NCBI GenBank assembly: GCA_012729265.1
Contig: JAAYDL010000027.1
Coordinates: 1-38,986 of the forward strand
Direction: 5' to 3'
Origin: Lentisphaerota bacterium
Lineage (GTDB): Bacteria; Verrucomicrobiota; Kiritimatiellia; Kiritimatiellales; Pontiellaceae
DNA length: 38,986 nucleotides
The number at the start of each line of letters is the position of its first letter. Positions within the stretch are counted from its first letter, which is position 1. Shown piece after piece: positions 8,482 to 18,349 of this stretch. The notes beneath the pieces were generated by a model. It was given only the letters and a program-made list of their open reading frames with translations. It was not told the DNA's origin and ran no database searches. The translations under genes were made by a program, and so were the position numbers.

Positions 8482-9963
8482 ATGAAATTGTTTACTATAC
8501 CACACAAATCGAATCTTTTGATCGCTACAGCAGTATCCCTGCTGGCGATCACGGGATGCGGTGAGAAAAAGAGTGAAAAGAAACAGCCGGATCAGGTCTA
8601 TGAAGTGGTTCGCGGTGACTTTAATGTTGTCGTCAGCATTCAGGGTTCTTTGGATGCCGTGAAACGGTATCTAATTGAAGCGCCTTCCATTGCTCGGCAG
8701 GGTCTCGATATTATTGAGGCCGTGCCGGACCAGACGGTGCTGAAAAAGGGCGATCAAATCGTTGCGTTCTCTGATGAGGTCTATCTCCAGGAACTGGATA
8801 GCGAGAAGGTTGAGGTGGAAGAGGCCAAAAAGGACCTGATGGTTCTCGAACAGGATTATCAGATCGCGGTGGCGGATATTGTCAGTGCGATTAAGTCATC
8901 GACCGACAGTCTTCGTCAGGCGACTGAGGCGTATGAAAAGTATGTCTATGAAGATGCTCCGCTGGATAAAGAAAATCTGATGCTGAGTGTGAAAAACGCC
9001 CGTAAAAATGTGGATGACGAAAGAGCGAATCTCGCATCACTCAAAACCGATCTGCTTTCAGCCTCTTCGGGCGATGAATCGGCGAAGACCCGGTTGGAGG
9101 GGCAGATTGAAACCTCTGAGGAGCGTATTGAAGAGCTTAAGCGTGCAGAAGAAAAGGCTTTGTATAATCTGCGTATCTTCAAGCAGTACACCTTTCCTCA
9201 GCAGGAGCGGAGGTTGGCGCAGAGCAAGACCAAGGCGGAGATGGATCTTCAGAAACAGCTCGTCAATTCGGCTGCAAAGCAGGTTCAGCTCGACACCAGA
9301 ATCGCTACGCAGAAGAGCCGTGTGAGTACCTTGGAATACCAAATGACGCAGTTGATTCAAAATATCGGGATGCTGAAGATAACCGCACCGGTGGATGGAA
9401 CGATTTCGTACGGGGATCCCGATCCGCGTCGCCGTTACGGCGAACAGAAGGAAATTGTTGTGGGAACGACGATGAACCGTCGTGAAATCATCGGCAGTAT
9501 TCCCGACCTCAGTCAGCTGATTGTAAACGTTGATGTTCCGGAAGCTTCGCGTTCCAAGGTTAAAATTGGTATGCGTGCTGAAATGCGGATTAAGGCGCTT
9601 CCCAATCTTAAGTTGTCCGGTGTGGTTCAAAAGGTATCTGATATGGCGACCAATCTGGTTCAATATGATGCGAGTACGCCAAAAATTTATCCCACAGTCA
9701 TTCAGGTGGATCAGACCGACCCCAATCTTCGTCCTGGTATGACGGTTGAAGTGGATATGATTTCAGAAGTCATTTCGGACGTGATTTATTTGCCCGTTGA
9801 AGCGCTCTATCCTAAAGAGGGCAAGGTATATTGTAACATCCTGAAGGGAGTCGGAACCGAAGCGCGCGAGGTTACCACCGGAAGAAGCTCTAACAGTTAT
9901 GTTGAAATCACAAACGGACTCAAAGAAGGGGACCGCGTGATGTTGTCTCGGGAGGAGTCGTAA
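8482..9963 (+). CDS. HlyD/MacA-family periplasmic adaptor, predicted lipoprotein
   Basis: Lipobox LLAITGC; long coiled coil; [34 protein letters not shown]...[12 protein letters not shown]...[11 protein letters not shown]...[15 protein letters not shown]. Confidence 0.9.
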   Translation: MKLFTIPHKSNLLIATAVSLLAITGCGEKKSEKKQPDQVYEVVRGDFNVVVSIQGSLDAVKRYLIEAPSIARQGLDIIEAVPDQTVLKKGDQIVAFSDEVYLQELDSEKVEVEEAKKDLMVLEQDYQIAVADIVSAIKSSTDSLRQATEAYEKYVYEDAPLDKENLMLSVKNARKNVDDERANLASLKTDLLSASSGDESAKTRLEGQIETSEERIEELKRAEEKALYNLRIFKQYTFPQQERRLAQSKTKAEMDLQKQLVNSAAKQVQLDTRIATQKSRVSTLEYQMTQLIQNIGMLKITAPVDGTISYGDPDPRRRYGEQKEIVVGTTMNRREIIGSIPDLSQLIVNVDVPEASRSKVKIGMRAEMRIKALPNLKLSGVVQKVSDMATNLVQYDASTPKIYPTVIQVDQTDPNLRPGMTVEVDMISEVISDVIYLPVEALYPKEGKVYCNILKGVGTEAREVTTGRSSNSYVEITNGLKEGDRVMLSREES

Positions 9964-9964
9964 G

Positions 9965-10636
9965 TTGAGCTTGATCGAGTTACGCGGGATCAGTCGGGTT
10001 TACGGCGAAGGCCCCACCGCTGTCCATGCATTGCGCCCTGCCAACCTAACCATAGAAGCGGGAACGCTGGTTGCAATTTTTGGAACATCGGGGTCCGGAA
10101 AATCTACGATGCTCAATATGTTGGGATTGCTGGATGAACCCACTTCGGGCGACTATCTGCTCGAAGGGCGAAATGTGGCCAACCTGACCGATGCGGTACG
10201 TTCAGAAATTCGATGTAAACAAATCGGGATTATCTTTCAGTCGTTTAACCTGTTTCCTCATTTTTCGATTTTGGAAAATGTCTGTATGCCCATGCGTTTT
10301 GCCGGGCTTGAGCGGCACGAAATGAAGGATCGTGCTTCGATGCTGCTGGATCGTGTCGGGCTGGGCGGGCGTCTGGCTCACAGTCCCTCGCAGCTTTCCG
10401 GCGGGCAATGCCAGCGAGTTGCCATTGCTCGGGCTTTGGCCAATAATCCTTCTGTTATTTTGGCGGATGAGCCGACGGGTAATCTTGATGAAAAAACAGG
10501 GAATGAAATTATCGAAATTTTTCATGAGCTGGTCGCCGAAGGCAACACGGTAATCATGGTTACACATAATGCAGAATACGAAAAAATGGTGCAGCGGGTC
10601 ATTGAGCTTCATGACGGGAATGTGGTGCGGAAATGA
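9965..10636 (+). CDS. ABC transporter ATP-binding protein (MacB/LolD type), TTG start
   Basis: Walker [46 protein letters not shown]. Confidence 0.95.
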   Translation: MSLIELRGISRVYGEGPTAVHALRPANLTIEAGTLVAIFGTSGSGKSTMLNMLGLLDEPTSGDYLLEGRNVANLTDAVRSEIRCKQIGIIFQSFNLFPHFSILENVCMPMRFAGLERHEMKDRASMLLDRVGLGGRLAHSPSQLSGGQCQRVAIARALANNPSVILADEPTGNLDEKTGNEIIEIFHELVAEGNTVIMVTHNAEYEKMVQRVIELHDGNVVRK

Positions 10637-11853
10637 GTCTTAAATACAACATAGAATCGACTTGGTTGAGTTTAAAGCATCATGCTTTCCGTTCCTTGCT
10701 CGCGATGCTTGGTGTTGTTCTCGGGGTTGCAGCGGTAGTCGGTATGCTGGCGGTCAGTGAAGGTGCACGCGTTGAGTCCGTCGAACGGATTCAGCAGCAG
10801 GGCGTCGACAACATTATTCTGCACACGGAAGAGCCCGATGCTGCCGCAATTGGAACGGAGGAACTCTTTTTTTACGGCATTACCCTCGAGGACATTGAGC
10901 ATTTCAGGACGGTTTTTGATAATGTGAAAAAGGTCGTTCCGGTGGTGCAGTTGCGTGAGACGGTGTATTCCCTAGGGAAACCGACGGATATTGTTCTCAT
11001 GGGCGTTCATCCTGCGTTTTTGAAAATATCACGTTCGGTAAACGCGGATTCGCGAGGACGATGGATTTCTGAAATGGACAGCGAGACGGCCTCTATGGTC
11101 TGCTCGGTCGGGGTTGATGCCGCACGCCAGCTTTTCGGCTTGGCTGATCCATTAGGGAAAACGATTTCCGTATACGGAGCCTCGTTCACGGTTGTCGGGC
11201 TGGTTGAAAATCCGCTGCGCTCTAAACTTGCCGGGAAGCACGATATCAATAACGTGATCTTTGTTGATTACGATAGTCTGCTCTCTATTTTTAAAAAGGA
11301 TAGTATGGAAGTGGTGGCTGACTACACCTACGTTCAGGTGGAAGATGTGGCCTATCTCAAAAACACGGCGGACCGAATTCGGACCTATCTGGCGGAGACG
11401 CACGAACTTCCTGATTATACCCTCAGTGTGCCTTATGAACTGCTTCTTGCGGAGCAGGCCACTCAGCGCGTGTTTGCCGTTGTTATGGGCTCCATTGCCG
11501 CAATCTCGCTCATCGTCGGCGGTATCGGCATTATGAATATTATGCTGGCCAATATTTATGAACGAACGAAGGAGATCGGAACCCTGCGGGCTTTGGGAGC
11601 ACAAAGGAAAACCATTCTTACTCAGTTCCTCTTTGAAGCGGTTACGCTGACGGGACTGGGCGGACTTCTCGGAGTCGGTATCGGCTTCCTCATTGCCGTG
11701 ATCATTAAATTGTCGGCGGGTATGCCCACCGTTGTTACCGCTCTCAGTGTTATGGTTTCACTTTCGGTATCGGTATTCACCGGGATTCTCTTCGGGACAT
11801 ACCCAGCGTGGAAAGCCTCCAACCTCAGTCCCATCGAGGCCCTTCGCCGTTAG
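10633..11853 (+). CDS. ABC transporter permease (MacB/FtsX family)
   Basis: N-terminal TM and periplasmic domain; [41 protein letters not shown]; terminal [17 protein letters not shown]. Overlaps the ATPase gene by 4 nt. Confidence 0.94.
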   Translation: MSLKYNIESTWLSLKHHAFRSLLAMLGVVLGVAAVVGMLAVSEGARVESVERIQQQGVDNIILHTEEPDAAAIGTEELFFYGITLEDIEHFRTVFDNVKKVVPVVQLRETVYSLGKPTDIVLMGVHPAFLKISRSVNADSRGRWISEMDSETASMVCSVGVDAARQLFGLADPLGKTISVYGASFTVVGLVENPLRSKLAGKHDINNVIFVDYDSLLSIFKKDSMEVVADYTYVQVEDVAYLKNTADRIRTYLAETHELPDYTLSVPYELLLAEQATQRVFAVVMGSIAAISLIVGGIGIMNIMLANIYERTKEIGTLRALGAQRKTILTQFLFEAVTLTGLGGLLGVGIGFLIAVIIKLSAGMPTVVTALSVMVSLSVSVFTGILFGTYPAWKASNLSPIEALRR

Positions 11854-11888
11854 AATCGGCAGCAGAAATGCGGACTGTTTACTAGGAG

Positions 11889-11925
11889 CACCCTCACAAA
11901 AATTTGTGAGGGTGTTTTTGTTTTT
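11889..11925. terminator. Terminator hairpin between convergent macB-like and nifS genes
   Basis: CACCCTCACAAA-aa-TTTGTGAGGGTG followed by tttttgttttt. Confidence 0.88.
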
Positions 11926-11945
11926 GTGCAGTTCTCTGAAGCCGA

Positions 11946-13112
11946 TCAGCCCTGCGCAAACGGGGAGAGTTCGCGCAGGCGCTTGATGATTGGCGGGAGC
12001 TTTTCGAGTATATAGTCGACGTCCGCTTCCGTATTGTAGCGACCAAAGCTGAAGCGGATGGAGCCGTGCACCATGGAGCGCGGCACATCCATGGCGCGCA
12101 GCACGTGCGACGGCTCGAGCGATCCCGAGGCGCAGGCGGAGCCGGTGGACGCATAGATGCCGACGTCGTCGAGCATGAGCAGGATCGACTCGCCCTCAAC
12201 GTATTCAAAACTGATGTTAGTGGTGCCGGGCAGGCGGTTAGAAACGTCGCCGTTAATCTGCGAACCCTTGCAGGTGGCAAGAATGCCCGCTTCCAGCCGA
12301 TCGCGCAGACGGCGTTCGTGCTCGGCGTCGTTGGCCATCGTCGCCATCGTCATTTCGCAGGCGGTTCCAAGCCCCACAATGTACGGCACATTTTCGGTTC
12401 CTGCGCGGCGGCCTCGCTCCTGATGGCCGCCCATAATATGCGGCGTAATCTTGGTTCCGCGGCGGACATAAAGTGCGCCGATTCCTTTGGGTGCATACAG
12501 TTTGTGGCCGGAAATAGAGAGCAGATCAATCGGTTGGTCTTTTACCGAAATCGGCAGTTTGCCGGCGATTTGAACGGCGTCGGTATGGAATATGCCGCCG
12601 CCCTCTTTAATCAGTGCTGCTATTTCCGGAACGGGAAAAAGGACGCCGGTTTCGTTGTTGGCCCACATAATCGAGGCCACGGTTTTCTTGCCGCTTGAGG
12701 AGGCTTCGCGAACCTTGCCCATATCGAGGTTTCCCTTGGCATCAACCTCCAACGTGGTCAGTCGGTACCCGCGATCTTCAAGATAATGGCACGGCCCGAG
12801 TACTGCCGCGTGCTCCACTCGCGTAGTGATTACATGCGGATGTCCGTCCATCGCATCTACGCTCCCGCGAATCGCCATGTTGTCGGATTCCGAACCACAG
12901 CTGGTAAAAATGATTTCGCTCGGGTGCTCTGCGCCGATCAGCGCAGCCACCTTTTCGCGGGCCGCATCCACGTTCCTTTTCACTTTGCCGCCGAACGTGT
13001 GCATGCTGGAGGGATTTCCCCACTGCTCATGAAAGAAGGGCAGCATGGATTCCGTAACTTCCGGGGCCACCGCAGTGGTGGCGTTGTTATCGACGTAGAC
13101 TGTTTTGTTCAT
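11946..13112 (-). CDS. nifS: Cysteine desulfurase NifS
   Basis: VYVDNNATTAVAPEV, FTSCGSESDNMAIRG, VEHAAVLGPC, ISGHKLYAPKGIGALYVRRG, GRRAGTENVPYIVGLG, STGSACASGSLEPSHVL. Confidence 0.96.
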   Translation of the reverse strand: MNKTVYVDNNATTAVAPEVTESMLPFFHEQWGNPSSMHTFGGKVKRNVDAAREKVAALIGAEHPSEIIFTSCGSESDNMAIRGSVDAMDGHPHVITTRVEHAAVLGPCHYLEDRGYRLTTLEVDAKGNLDMGKVREASSSGKKTVASIMWANNETGVLFPVPEIAALIKEGGGIFHTDAVQIAGKLPISVKDQPIDLLSISGHKLYAPKGIGALYVRRGTKITPHIMGGHQERGRRAGTENVPYIVGLGTACEMTMATMANDAEHERRLRDRLEAGILATCKGSQINGDVSNRLPGTTNISFEYVEGESILLMLDDVGIYASTGSACASGSLEPSHVLRAMDVPRSMVHGSIRFSFGRYNTEADVDYILEKLPPIIKRLRELSPFAQG

Positions 13113-13117
13113 GAGAA

Positions 13118-13166
13118 ATCCAAATTTCCGGTTTCAAGTTTCAAGTTTCCAGTTTCAAGTTTCAAG
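13118..13166. repeat. Degenerate heptamer repeat (gtttcaa)n
   Basis: atttccg gtttcaa gtttcaa gtttcca gtttcaa gtttcaa. Confidence 0.75.
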
Positions 13167-13167
13167 A

Positions 13168-13998
13168 TCACACGGCTTCAACGACAATGTCGTCGGAGAC
13201 GGCTTCGCGCAGCTGAGCTTCGACCACATCTTTGAGTGTGACCGAAGAGACCGGACAGCTCACGCACGCACCGACAAATTTAACCAGAACGCGGTTGCCG
13301 TCGACATCGTGCAGCTCCAGATCGCCGCCGTCGCGCCGAAGAATCGGTCGGACCTGCCGATCGATGGTCTCTTCAATCAGCTTTATCTTCTGCAGCTGCG
13401 TCAGCTTTGCGGGCTGCTCGGTCTTTGTTTTTTCCTCGCCCATGACGCGATGGATGATGGCTTCAATTTCGGGAATACACTGGCCGCATCCGCCGCCGGC
13501 TTTGCAGGCGTTGGTAATATCCTCGACCGTTGTCAGATTCTGCTCGCGCGCCAGCTTTTCGATCTCTTTATCGGTTGCGCCGAAGCAGTGACAAACCACC
13601 TCGCCGTCCAGTTTTTTATCGAACTTCTTTCCGGTTCGGTAATTATAAATCGCGGCCTCAAGCGCCTCGCGCCCCATCACCGAACAGTGCACCTTCTGTT
13701 TCGGCAGTGACCCGAGATAGTCGATAATATCCTTGTTCGTAATCAGCTCCGCTTCTTCGATGGTCTTGCCGATCAGCATCTCAGTCAGCGCCGAGGAGGA
13801 GGCAATGGCACTGGCGCAGCCAAAGGTTTGGAACTTGGCTTCGCAAATCTTCTTTTCCGCATCCAGCTTAAACGTCAGCCGCAGCGCATCGCCGCACGCA
13901 AGCGAACCGACGATTCCTTCTCCGTCCGGATGTTCAACCGCTCCGACGTTGCGCGGGTTTTTAAAATGATCCGTTACCTTGTCTGTATATTCCCACAT
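13168..13998 (-). CDS. nifU: Fe-S cluster scaffold NifU (IscU-like, BFD-like and NifU C-terminal domains)
   Basis: VTDHFKNPRNVG, FGCASAIASSSALTEMLIGKT, VHCSVMGREAL; BFD-like CHCFG...CKAGGGCGQC; C-terminal GACVSCPVSSVTLKD. Confidence 0.95.
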   Translation of the reverse strand: MWEYTDKVTDHFKNPRNVGAVEHPDGEGIVGSLACGDALRLTFKLDAEKKICEAKFQTFGCASAIASSSALTEMLIGKTIEEAELITNKDIIDYLGSLPKQKVHCSVMGREALEAAIYNYRTGKKFDKKLDGEVVCHCFGATDKEIEKLAREQNLTTVEDITNACKAGGGCGQCIPEIEAIIHRVMGEEKTKTEQPAKLTQLQKIKLIEETIDRQVRPILRRDGGDLELHDVDGNRVLVKFVGACVSCPVSSVTLKDVVEAQLREAVSDDIVVEAV

Positions 13999-14013
13999 AA
14001 CTCGCTCCGTTCG

Positions 14014-14098
14014 TAAATCCTAATTCCTAAACACCTAAATCCGAAACCCCAACTTTAAGTTTCACATTGCCAATTTCACGTTTCAAGTTTCACACTTC
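14014..14098. repeat. Degenerate heptamer repeat
   Basis: taaatcc taattcc taaacac ctaaatc cgaaacc ... cacgttt caagttt cacactt. Confidence 0.65.
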
Positions 14099-14099
14099 T

Positions 14100-15005
14100 T
14101 CAACTCAGTTCCAGCATCCGCTCAATCGAGCGCCGGGCCTTATCGGCCGTCTCCTGCGGTACCGTCACTCGATACTGCATATTTTCAAGTGCCCAGAGCA
14201 CCTTTTCCACATTAATCTTTTTCATATTCGGGCAGAGTGCGCGGTCGCTGACCGCATAAAACTGCTTGCCCGGATTTTCGTTACGCAGGCGGTAGAGCAG
14301 CCCCATCTCCGTTGCAACGATAAATTCAGTTTCATCCGACTCCTTCGCGTGTTGACACATTTGCCCCGTAGAAAGGAGATAATCGGCCAAGTCGCGAATC
14401 TGCTTCGGACATTCCGGGTGCGCCATCACCTTCGCGTTGGGGTGCTTCGCCCGCTCGCGCAGGATATCGACATCGCGAATCCGCGAGTGCGTCGGGCAGT
14501 AGCCGTCCCAGATAATCATCTCCCGCCCGAGCTCCTTTTGGACATAATGGCCGAGGTGCGTGTCCGGCACAAAAATGATCTCTTTATCCGCCGGGACCGA
14601 GGCCGCAATCGCCCTCGCATTGGAGGAGGTACAGCACAGATCGCACTCCGCTTTAACGGCAGCAGAGCTGTTCACATAACAGATCACCACCGCGTCCGGA
14701 TGCTCCGATTTCTTTTCCCGAAGCTGTTCGTCGGTAATCATATCGGCCATAGGGCAGCCCGCAAAACGATCCGGAATCAGAATGGTTTTTTCGGGGCTGA
14801 GGATCGCGGCGGTCTCCGCCATAAAATGGACCCCGCAGAAGACAATCACCTCCTCCTCCAGCTCCGCCGCCTTACGGCTCAGCTCCAGCGAGTCGCCCGT
14901 AAAATCAGCAATCGCCTGTACCTCGTCGGGCTGATAGTTATGGGCAATAATAATCGCCCCGCGCTCGCGTTTCAGTTTCTGAATTTTTTCTTCTATCGTA
15001 GCCAT
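14100..15005 (-). CDS. nadA: Quinolinate synthase NadA
   Basis: AIIIAHNYQPDEVQAIADFTGDSLELSRKA, VVICYVNSSAAVKAECDLCCTSSNA, FVPDTHLGHYV, MAHPECPKQI, ATEMGLLYRL. Start set at MATIEEK (the listed ORF extends to 15056). Confidence 0.95.
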   Translation of the reverse strand: MATIEEKIQKLKRERGAIIIAHNYQPDEVQAIADFTGDSLELSRKAAELEEEVIVFCGVHFMAETAAILSPEKTILIPDRFAGCPMADMITDEQLREKKSEHPDAVVICYVNSSAAVKAECDLCCTSSNARAIAASVPADKEIIFVPDTHLGHYVQKELGREMIIWDGYCPTHSRIRDVDILRERAKHPNAKVMAHPECPKQIRDLADYLLSTGQMCQHAKESDETEFIVATEMGLLYRLRNENPGKQFYAVSDRALCPNMKKINVEKVLWALENMQYRVTVPQETADKARRSIERMLELS

Positions 15006-15150
15006 GATCCTCCCTCGAAAGGAGAGTATATAAAACAATGGGTTGCCGTATAACAAAACAAAAATGATAATGATTTGGTACCATTGCCAAAATCCAAATG
15101 CGACAACCTTGTAACCAACCCTCCCGATACGACCGTTTTTGTCGAAAAAA

Positions 15151-15203
15151 TAACCACGAAGACACCAAGCACACGAAGCTTTGCGTTCTTGGTGTCTTGA
15201 GCG
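15151..15203. repeat. Palindromic CACGAAG-type dispersed repeat
   Basis: Perfect 11-bp inverted arms AAGACACCAAG (15159-15169) / CTTGGTGTCTT (15188-15198). Confidence 0.7.
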
Positions 15204-15229
15204 GAGCGAGTGTTTAAAAACGGGTCAAG

Positions 15230-16537
15230 TTATGCCAAAAACCGCTCAACGGTCCGGTCGATGCGGGCGAGGACTTTTTCGCGGCCGAGCACGGCGAGGA
15301 TCGGAAAGAGATCGGGGCCGGACTGGGTTCCGGAAACGGCAATACGCACGGGCGGCATAACGGCACCAAAACCGAGGCCGGACTGCTCAACAAAGTCGTG
15401 GAGCGCTTTACTGGTGGACGCTTCATCGAACACCGGAAGCTCAGCCAATAACGCACGGACCTGTTTAAGAATATCGGCCACGCCCTCTTTCTGAAGCTTT
15501 TTACTCACGGCCTTTTCGTCGTAGTCATAGTCGTCGGAAAAGAAGTAAGCGATCATCGGCGCAATATCGGCCACAATTTTCACGCGTTCGCGCACAAGGG
15601 CAAAGACCTTTTCGGCGTATTCCGGCTCTGCATTGATCCCCGCCTTGTCGAGCTCGGCAAAGCAGAGGGCGGAAAATTCTTCAACGGGCAGCTTGAGCAT
15701 ATATTCGCCGTTCATCCAGGTCAGCTTTTTCAAATCCACCTGCGCGGGCGACGACTGACAGCGGTCGAGGTCAAACGCTTCGATCATTTCCTGGACGCTC
15801 ATTATTTCGCGGTCGTCGCCGGGCGACCAGCCGAGCAGCGCGAGATAGTTAAAGAGCGCCTCCGGCAGAAACCCTTTATCGCGGAAGTCGCCGACAAAGG
15901 CATCGCCGTCGCGCTTGGAATAGGGTTTGCCCTGATGGTTCACAATCATTGGAAGATGGGCAAATTGGGGCACGGGGGCGCCGAGTGCTTCGTAGAGCGC
16001 AATGTGTCGGAAGGTGTTTTCCACGTGATCGTCGCCACGGATGACGTGCGTTACGCGCTGCTCAATATCGTCGAGCACATTGGCCAGATGGAAAACGGGC
16101 GTACCGTTGGAGCGGACGATCACAAAATCCTGCATATTCTCCGCCGCTTTGGTGAGCGTTCCCTTAATGCCGTCGTCGAACGAAATATCCTTGCCCGGCA
16201 TTTTAAAAATCACGCATTCGCCCTGTCCCAGCCCCCCTTTGTCTTCTTTATAGGCATGACCTTTTTCGAGCAGCATTTCCGCTGCGGCCAGATGCGCCTC
16301 CATGCGGGTGCTCTGATAGAGGTGCTCGCCGTCCACATCCAGTTTCAGCCACTTCATCGCTTCCAGCAGCGTCTGAATGGCCTCCGGCGTGGAGCGCTCG
16401 CGGTCGGTATCCTCAACGCGCAGCAAAAATTCGCCGCCGTGATGGCGGGCGTAGAGCCAGTTATAAATGGCGGCTCGCATATTACCGATATGAACATTCC
16501 CGGTGGGACTCGGTGCAAAACGTGTACGTACTTTCAT
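15230..16537 (-). CDS. gltX: Glutamyl-tRNA synthetase
   Basis: MKVRTRFAPSPTGNVHIGNMRAAIYNWLYARHHGGEFLLRVEDTDRERST; VIRGDDHVENTFRHIALYEALG; KPYSKRDGD (KMSKR-like). Confidence 0.96.
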   Translation of the reverse strand: MKVRTRFAPSPTGNVHIGNMRAAIYNWLYARHHGGEFLLRVEDTDRERSTPEAIQTLLEAMKWLKLDVDGEHLYQSTRMEAHLAAAEMLLEKGHAYKEDKGGLGQGECVIFKMPGKDISFDDGIKGTLTKAAENMQDFVIVRSNGTPVFHLANVLDDIEQRVTHVIRGDDHVENTFRHIALYEALGAPVPQFAHLPMIVNHQGKPYSKRDGDAFVGDFRDKGFLPEALFNYLALLGWSPGDDREIMSVQEMIEAFDLDRCQSSPAQVDLKKLTWMNGEYMLKLPVEEFSALCFAELDKAGINAEPEYAEKVFALVRERVKIVADIAPMIAYFFSDDYDYDEKAVSKKLQKEGVADILKQVRALLAELPVFDEASTSKALHDFVEQSGLGFGAVMPPVRIAVSGTQSGPDLFPILAVLGREKVLARIDRTVERFLA

Positions 16538-16565
16538 TAAAAAAAACTCCAACTGAGGGTGAGGC

Positions 16566-16615
16566 GTGACGATTGAGGCGTGATTAATTCACGTTTCACG
16601 TTTCACGTTTCACCT
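16566..16615. repeat. Degenerate heptamer repeat (gtttcac)n
   Basis: cgtgacg attgagg cgtgatt aattcac gtttcac gtttcac gtttcac. Confidence 0.7.
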
Positions 16616-16654
16616 GTTTTGTTCTACCTTCTTCGAAAACGTGGAGGCTACCCC

Positions 16655-17836
16655 ATGAACGCATATGATGTAAAAGAAATCCTGATCGATAAAAATGCGA
16701 TCGCTGAACGGGTCGATGAACTGATCGATGCGATCGCTGAAGGAGCCGAGCCGGGTAATCTGGTGGTGATCGGCATTCTTAAGGGTAGTTTTATGTTTCT
16801 GGCCGATCTCATGCGCAGCTTTCACCGCCACGACATCCGCCCGCGCATCGATTTTATAACACTATCCAGCTACGGCGCCGGCACGGTCTCATCCGGTACG
16901 GTAACGGTCATTCACGACATCCGGGAAGATATTGCAGAAACCGACATTCTGCTGGTGGACGACATTCTGGACACGGGCCGCACGCTCGCCTTCTCCAAAA
17001 AGCTTTTTTTGCAGCGCGGCGCTCGTTCGGTTCAAAGCTGCGTGCTGCTTGATAAAAAGGTGCCCCGCGCTGTCGAATTCGAGGCCGATTATGTCGGGTT
17101 TGCCATCGACGATCATTTTGTGGTCGGCTACGGCCTCGATTATAACAACTATTACCGCGAGCTGCCGCACATTGCCAAACTCCACCCGATCAACGAGGAG
17201 CCGCAGCGTTGCCTGCCCATTGACCGCGAGCTGCCCGAGATTGTCCCGCTGGCCAAAGCGCATGCCGTACTTAACGAAGGCGGACTGGTGATTGTTCCCA
17301 CCGAAACCGTCTATGGCATCGCCTGCAATCCGGAGGTTCCTGGCGCTATGGAAAAGCTGATTGCCGCCAAAGGGCGTGATGGCGATAAGCCCATTGCCCG
17401 TCTGGCCGCCGATCCCCAACAGGTCGAGGACCTAGCGATTCACTGGAGCAGGCGACTACAGTCGCTCGCAGAAAAATATTGGCCCGGCGCACTGACGATT
17501 GTTCTGGAAACCGCCGAAGGCTGGACTGGTTTTCGTGTCCCCAATCACGCCGTGGCATTGCAACTGGCCCGCATCTGCCGTACACCGCTCGCGCTCACCA
17601 GCGCCAACCTCAGCGGCGAACCCGACACCCGGACCGCGCAGGAGGCGATGGCGTCGGTAGAGGCCGACCTTGTGCTCGACAGCGGCCCCTCCGCTGAACA
17701 GGCGATACCGAGCACCGTAGTCAAAGTTGACGGCGACCGGATTGAATGCCTTCGGCAAGGCAAAATTCCGTTTGAGGAAATCGAGTATACTTTTAAACAC
17801 CAAGACACTAAGGACTCAAAGGATTTACCTTTGTGA
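16655..17836 (+). CDS. Fusion: hypoxanthine phosphoribosyltransferase + L-threonylcarbamoyladenylate synthase (Hpt-TsaC/YrdC)
   Basis: N-terminal HPRT motifs VVIGILKGSFMFLADL and ILLVDDILDTGRTL; C-terminal GGLVIVPTETVYGIACN, AAKGRDGDKPIARL, WPGALTIVLE, FRVPNH, PLALTSANLSGEPDT, PSTVVKVDGDRIECLRQG. No internal stop. Confidence 0.92.
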   Translation: MNAYDVKEILIDKNAIAERVDELIDAIAEGAEPGNLVVIGILKGSFMFLADLMRSFHRHDIRPRIDFITLSSYGAGTVSSGTVTVIHDIREDIAETDILLVDDILDTGRTLAFSKKLFLQRGARSVQSCVLLDKKVPRAVEFEADYVGFAIDDHFVVGYGLDYNNYYRELPHIAKLHPINEEPQRCLPIDRELPEIVPLAKAHAVLNEGGLVIVPTETVYGIACNPEVPGAMEKLIAAKGRDGDKPIARLAADPQQVEDLAIHWSRRLQSLAEKYWPGALTIVLETAEGWTGFRVPNHAVALQLARICRTPLALTSANLSGEPDTRTAQEAMASVEADLVLDSGPSAEQAIPSTVVKVDGDRIECLRQGKIPFEEIEYTFKHQDTKDSKDLPL

Positions 17837-17863
17837 GCTTCGAGCCTTCGTGTTTAATTCTCA
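17803..17863. repeat. Imperfect palindromic CACGAAG-type dispersed repeat overlapping the 3' end of the Hpt-TsaC ORF
   Basis: AAACACCAAGACACTAAGGACTCAAAGG-attta-CCTTTGTGAGCTTCGAGCCTTCGTGTTT; arms match at about 21 of 28 positions. Confidence 0.65.
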
Positions 17864-17877
17864 GCCAGGAGTCATCG

Positions 17878-18333
17878 ATGAAGAGAATTTTATTTGTCTG
17901 CACAGGAAACACCTGCCGAAGCCCGATGGCGGCGGCGTTGTTTCGGTATCGCGCCGGCGATATCGGCTGGGAAGCGCTTTCGGCGGGTACCTTTGCAATC
18001 AGTGGTAGTCCCGCCAGCGAAAACTCCGTTACCGCTATGAAGGAGCTGGGGATCGATATTTCAAACCACCGCAGTCAACCGCTTACTCCCGAGCTGGTTA
18101 ACCGCGTCGACCTGATCATTACGATGACCGCCGAACAACGTGTACAAATCGTCGGCGCATTCCCCGATGTTGAAGAGAGAGTTTTCTTGATTAACGCCTT
18201 CGGAACCTCAAGAGTACCCGCCGATGTGTCTGATCCATTCGGTGGATCATTGCGCGAATATATCCAGATTCGCGATGAAATTGATCGGGCCCTTTCGGAC
18301 CTGATTCTTTTTATTCGCACCGGTAAAAAATAG
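17878..18333 (+). CDS. Low-molecular-weight protein phosphatase (tyrosine/arginine phosphatase family)
   Basis: ILFVCTGNTCRSPMAAAL (CX5R loop); C-terminal VSDPFGGSLREY. Confidence 0.94.
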   Translation: MKRILFVCTGNTCRSPMAAALFRYRAGDIGWEALSAGTFAISGSPASENSVTAMKELGIDISNHRSQPLTPELVNRVDLIITMTAEQRVQIVGAFPDVEERVFLINAFGTSRVPADVSDPFGGSLREYIQIRDEIDRALSDLILFIRTGKK

Positions 18334-18349
18334 AAAAGGATCCATATAA

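Noticed and set aside
13118-13166. CRISPR-like array
   Set aside because: Repeat unit is only 7 bp, contiguous and without spacers; it is a short tandem repeat. No CRISPR array or cas gene was seen in the window.
14067-15053. 328-aa plus-strand ORF
   Set aside because: Antisense to nadA; no protein family signal.
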